In this document: positions 39,727 to 42,035 of the stretch, piece by piece
Layout of the letters: the number at the start of each line of letters is the position of its first letter
Numbering within the stretch: position 1 is the first letter of the stretch
Source: Candidatus Moraniibacteriota bacterium
Lineage (GTDB): Bacteria > Patescibacteriota > Minisyncoccia > Moranbacterales > GWC2-37-73
NCBI GenBank assembly: GCA_028715015.1
Contig: JAQTLF010000006.1
Coordinates: 1 to 42,035 of the forward strand
Length of the DNA: 42,035 nt
Reading direction: 5' to 3'
Program-made: the position numbers and the translations under genes
Notes under the pieces: model-generated
The model's input: the letters and a program-made list of their open reading frames with translations, nothing else
Database searches by the model: none
Told to the model about the DNA's origin: nothing

Positions 39727-40326
39727 ATGAAAATAATCTCAATTTCAGGGCTTGATGGATCAGGGAAATCCACCCAAATAGAAATGCTCAAAACTTATCT
39801 TGAATCCCAAGGCAAGAAAGTTTTCTATTTTCATGCGGTGCAATTTTCCATTGCCAACAAGCACAGGTCATCAGTCATCAGTCATCAGTCATCGGCAACA
39901 AAATCGGTGACCAAAGCTGGTTGGCTGAAAATCCAGCTGCGCAAAGTAGCTCTGTTTGTCGATTTGCTGCGCTTCAAAAAACTGGTTGCAAAATTGGAAA
40001 AGGAAGGTTTTGACTACATCCTTTCTGACCGCTATTTTTATGACAATCTCATCAATATCGCCTATCTTGAAGCCAAAAGCTGCAAGCCAAAAGTTGCAAG
40101 CTCAATTCCCCGCCCGGACTTTGCCTTTTATTTGAACACTGACCCGACAAACATCATGAGCCGCGACCGAGTGCCAGATCAAGGATTGGAATATCTGAAC
40201 AAGAAAAAAGAACTTCTCGAAGAATTTTCCAAAAAAGAAAATTTGATTGCAATAGATGGAAACAGAGGCAAAGAAGAAATATTTAATGCTATTAAATCTC
40301 AAATCCAAATGACAAATGTCAAATAA
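39727..40326 (+). CDS. tmk: Thymidylate kinase
   Basis: The enzyme phosphorylates dTMP to dTDP. The 199-aa protein has the P-loop GLDGSGKST at 8-16, and the DRY-type motif LSDRYFYDN. A lid-like segment lies at about 148-160 (SRDRVPDQGLEYL). Three stretches are encoded by short repeats: residues about 47-58 (HRSSVISHQSSA) by family E, about 115-126 (AKSCKPKVASS) by family G, and the tail (SQIQMTNVK) by family A. The fold would tolerate such loop insertions, but activity is not proven. Confidence 0.88.
   Translation: MKIISISGLDGSGKSTQIEMLKTYLESQGKKVFYFHAVQFSIANKHRSSVISHQSSATKSVTKAGWLKIQLRKVALFVDLLRFKKLVAKLEKEGFDYILSDRYFYDNLINIAYLEAKSCKPKVASSIPRPDFAFYLNTDPTNIMSRDRVPDQGLEYLNKKKELLEEFSKKENLIAIDGNRGKEEIFNAIKSQIQMTNVK
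39866..39900. repeat. Family-E repeat inside tmk
   Basis: Four gtcatcag-type units in a row are read in frame. The same unit is found between genes at 33196-33238. Confidence 0.7.
40070..40103. repeat. Family-G repeat inside tmk
   Basis: Two variants of agccaaaagctgcaag stand in tandem and are read in frame as AKSCKPKVAS. Confidence 0.6.
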
Positions 40327-40410
40327 ATTTCTCAATGACTCAATGATTAAAATTTTTTAAATTTTTAATTTGGGATTTTATTGAGATTTTAGATTTTGAC
40401 ATTTAGATTT
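40293..40410. repeat. Family-A repeat, inverted pair after tmk
   Basis: The unit aaatctcaaatccaaatgac and an opposing copy ending in gattttgacatttagatttt flank the tmk stop and can form a long imperfect hairpin, possibly ending transcription. Confidence 0.6.
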
Positions 40411-40417
40411 TTATGTT

Positions 40418-41950
40418 ATGTCTTCAAAAAATCTTGGGCGTTCAACGGTCTTATTGGTCATCTCAGAACTTATTTTCAATCTTTCCGGTTATGTGATCCA
40501 TTCTTTTTTGGGACGCATTCTTGGACCTGCAGACTACGGTCGCTATGGCTTGGTCATCACCATGACAACCATGATCATAATTTTGATCGGCAACGGAATT
40601 CCGACTGCCATGTCAAAATATATCAGCGAAATTTTTGAAACCAACCCGCGTTTGGTTCTGGTCATCAAACGCCAAGCGATAATTTTGCAAGGCATTCTCA
40701 TCACAACCATCACGGCCATTTTTTATTTTTCAGCTCCTTTGCTTGCCAATGTCCTTGGTGATCCATCACTCACCCATCTTTTCAAAATTTCAACCTTGAT
40801 CATTCCGACTTTTGCAGCCGCCTCTTTCTATTTTTCCTGGTTCACAGGCCTGCACCAATTCAACACCCAATCGATCCAGAAAACCTTGCGTTCCATTTTC
40901 AGAGTGGTTTTCATTGTCGGGTTGGCTTGGACATTCAAGGTTCCAGGATCGATTTTCGGATATGCCATTTCGGCCTTTGCGGTCTTCCTGGTGGGCTTTT
41001 TGCAAGATGAGCTCAAATATACCAGAAGACTCAAAGAAGCCGCCAAAACGCAAGATTTGAGCCTACAGAGCACTTTTGACCACAAAAAGCTCCTGAATTA
41101 CGCCTGGCAGATAATCATCTTCTTTTTGGCCTATGAACTCCTGATCAGCATCGATTTGTATCTCGTCAAAGGAATTTTGCACGATGATTTCAGAACAGGA
41201 ATTTACAATGCCGCCCTGACAGTCGGCCGAATCCCCTACTACATTTTCTACGCCCTGACCATCATGCTTTTGCCTGTCATTTCGAAAACAACTTCTGCAA
41301 ACGACCACGCCGAAACCAACAAAATCATCGGCCAATCGCTCCGGCTCATGGTGATCCTGCTGGTGCCTTCCGTCATCTTGATGGCACAATTTTCCAAACC
41401 AATCATCAAACTTTTCTACAGCGCCAAATATATCGAAGCCGCCTACCCAATGTCCATCCTTTCCTATGGAGTCGGATTCCTGACAATTTTCTATGTCATG
41501 AGTTTCGTGCTCAACGGCGCCGGCAAAACAAAAATTCCGATGTGGATTTCAATCTTCGGAGTTGTGACCAACACGATTTTGAACTATGTTTTCATCAAAA
41601 AATATGCCCTGGCAGGAAGCGCTTTGGCCACCACCATCACTTCATTTGCCACCATGCTGGCCATTTTGTTTTTCATCAACCGCGACTTCGGTGTCATTCT
41701 TAAAATGAAAAGCTTATTGAAAATAACCTTAGCCGGAATCTTGATGTTCCTGACTACCCTGCTTTGTTCGCAAGGATCGATCATCTTCCTTCTTTGGTCA
41801 ACCCTTCTTTTTGCAGGATATTTACTGATCTTGTATATATTGAAAGAAATAACCGCTGACGATCTCAACTATCTGAAAAACATTGTTGCCAAAAAGAAAA
41901 AGAAGACCGAAATCCAAGAAGAACTTTCCGGCAACGAACCAAGCGCTTAA
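40418..41950 (+). CDS. Polysaccharide flippase (Wzx/MATE-like)
   Basis: The 510-aa protein has about 12-14 membrane helices and the MOP-superfamily pattern, with the start RSTVLLVISELIFNLSGYVI, the loop LGRILGPADYGRYGL near residue 32-46, and the lysine-rich C-terminal tail VAKKKKKTEIQEELSG. Wzx proteins turn lipid-linked sugar units from the inner to the outer leaflet. In this window it is the obvious exporter for the glycan made by the GT2, GT4 and TagA-like enzymes, before LCP and O-antigen ligase-like steps. Family-D repeats and a MITE end follow. Confidence 0.9.
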   Translation: MSSKNLGRSTVLLVISELIFNLSGYVIHSFLGRILGPADYGRYGLVITMTTMIIILIGNGIPTAMSKYISEIFETNPRLVLVIKRQAIILQGILITTITAIFYFSAPLLANVLGDPSLTHLFKISTLIIPTFAAASFYFSWFTGLHQFNTQSIQKTLRSIFRVVFIVGLAWTFKVPGSIFGYAISAFAVFLVGFLQDELKYTRRLKEAAKTQDLSLQSTFDHKKLLNYAWQIIIFFLAYELLISIDLYLVKGILHDDFRTGIYNAALTVGRIPYYIFYALTIMLLPVISKTTSANDHAETNKIIGQSLRLMVILLVPSVILMAQFSKPIIKLFYSAKYIEAAYPMSILSYGVGFLTIFYVMSFVLNGAGKTKIPMWISIFGVVTNTILNYVFIKKYALAGSALATTITSFATMLAILFFINRDFGVILKMKSLLKITLAGILMFLTTLLCSQGSIIFLLWSTLLFAGYLLILYILKEITADDLNYLKNIVAKKKKKTEIQEELSGNEPSA

Positions 41951-41999
41951 ATCATTTAAACATATAAGCATGTAAGCATATAATCATTTAATCATCTTA
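41951..41999. repeat. AT-rich text-like repeat, family D
   Basis: The units atcatttaaacatataagca and tgtaagcatataatcattta match those at 2220-2295 and 7411-7506. Confidence 0.5.
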
Positions 42000-42035
42000 T
42001 GACTTACGCGTTTGTCCGAGCCAAACATCAGGTGA
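42000..42035. mobile_element. MITE-like element, end cut by the window
   Basis: The last 36 bases equal the left end of copies 1-3 (tgacttacgcgtttgtcc, then ccaaacatcaggtga). The rest lies outside. Confidence 0.8.

Noticed and set aside
2-42035. Alternative genetic code (UGA as glycine)
   Set aside because: Several genes end normally at TGA and no conserved protein is interrupted by TGA.

Overview
This is a stretch of a low-GC bacterial chromosome, most likely from a Candidate Phyla Radiation (Patescibacteria) organism of the Parcubacteria/Moranbacteria kind. That placement is inferred from compact genes, many small unknown proteins, a large surface-glycan locus, an LCP protein, an S41 protease, and short AT-rich repeats between and inside genes. 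UGA is used as a normal stop, so there is no Gracilibacteria-type recoding. No rRNA, tRNA or CRISPR array was seen.

Layout. 0-2.7 kb (+): iron-sulfur assembly genes (Rrf2/IscR-like, IscS/NifS, IscU/NifU) and a GNAT acetyltransferase. 2.7-3.8 kb: a 1-kb stretch without genes but with several palindromes. 3.8-8.0 kb (-): 2'-5' RNA ligase-like protein, a WecG/TagA glycosyltransferase, glutamyl-tRNA synthetase, and a secreted coiled-coil C39-like peptidase. 8.1-9.0 kb (+): three small unknown genes with clear promoters, ribosome sites and a terminator.

9.06-13.1 kb: a decayed integron. A broken tyrosine-recombinase gene (intI-like, +) lies divergently next to a minus-strand series of small genes. 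These are a nucleoside deaminase, a 62-aa unknown, a Fic protein, an 85-aa unknown and a DUF3750-like protein. At least three attC-like sites separate them. The two best cassettes each have ends that match perfectly, as a circularised cassette requires. Two more related attC-like sites flank a Bro-N gene at 37.5-38.7 kb.

13.1-15.5 kb (+): peptide deformylase, methionyl-tRNA formyltransferase and a tandem rhodanese membrane protein, then a cluster of REP-like palindromes. 15.7-26.7 kb (-): S41 protease, glycosyltransferases, LCP ligase, O-antigen ligase/polymerase-like protein, DMT transporter, TIM-barrel protein and a Gfo/Idh/MocA oxidoreductase. 27.0-34.4 kb (+): UDP-sugar dehydrogenase, polyprenol-phosphate-type GT2, GT4 enzymes and a large membrane protein. 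An RtcB-like ligase, a Nudix hydrolase, an unknown gene with a structured leader, the second attC locus, an RmlD-like reductase, thymidylate kinase and a Wzx-type flippase complete the window.

The glycan genes can together supply nucleotide sugars, lipid-linked glycan assembly (GT2/GT4/TagA), export (flippase), polymerisation or ligation (O-antigen ligase-like) and attachment to the wall (LCP). A 119-bp miniature element with long terminal inverted repeats occurs three times complete, once internally deleted and once cut by the window end, always at gene borders in this locus. Several families of short text-like repeats also occur, some of them translated in frame inside genes.
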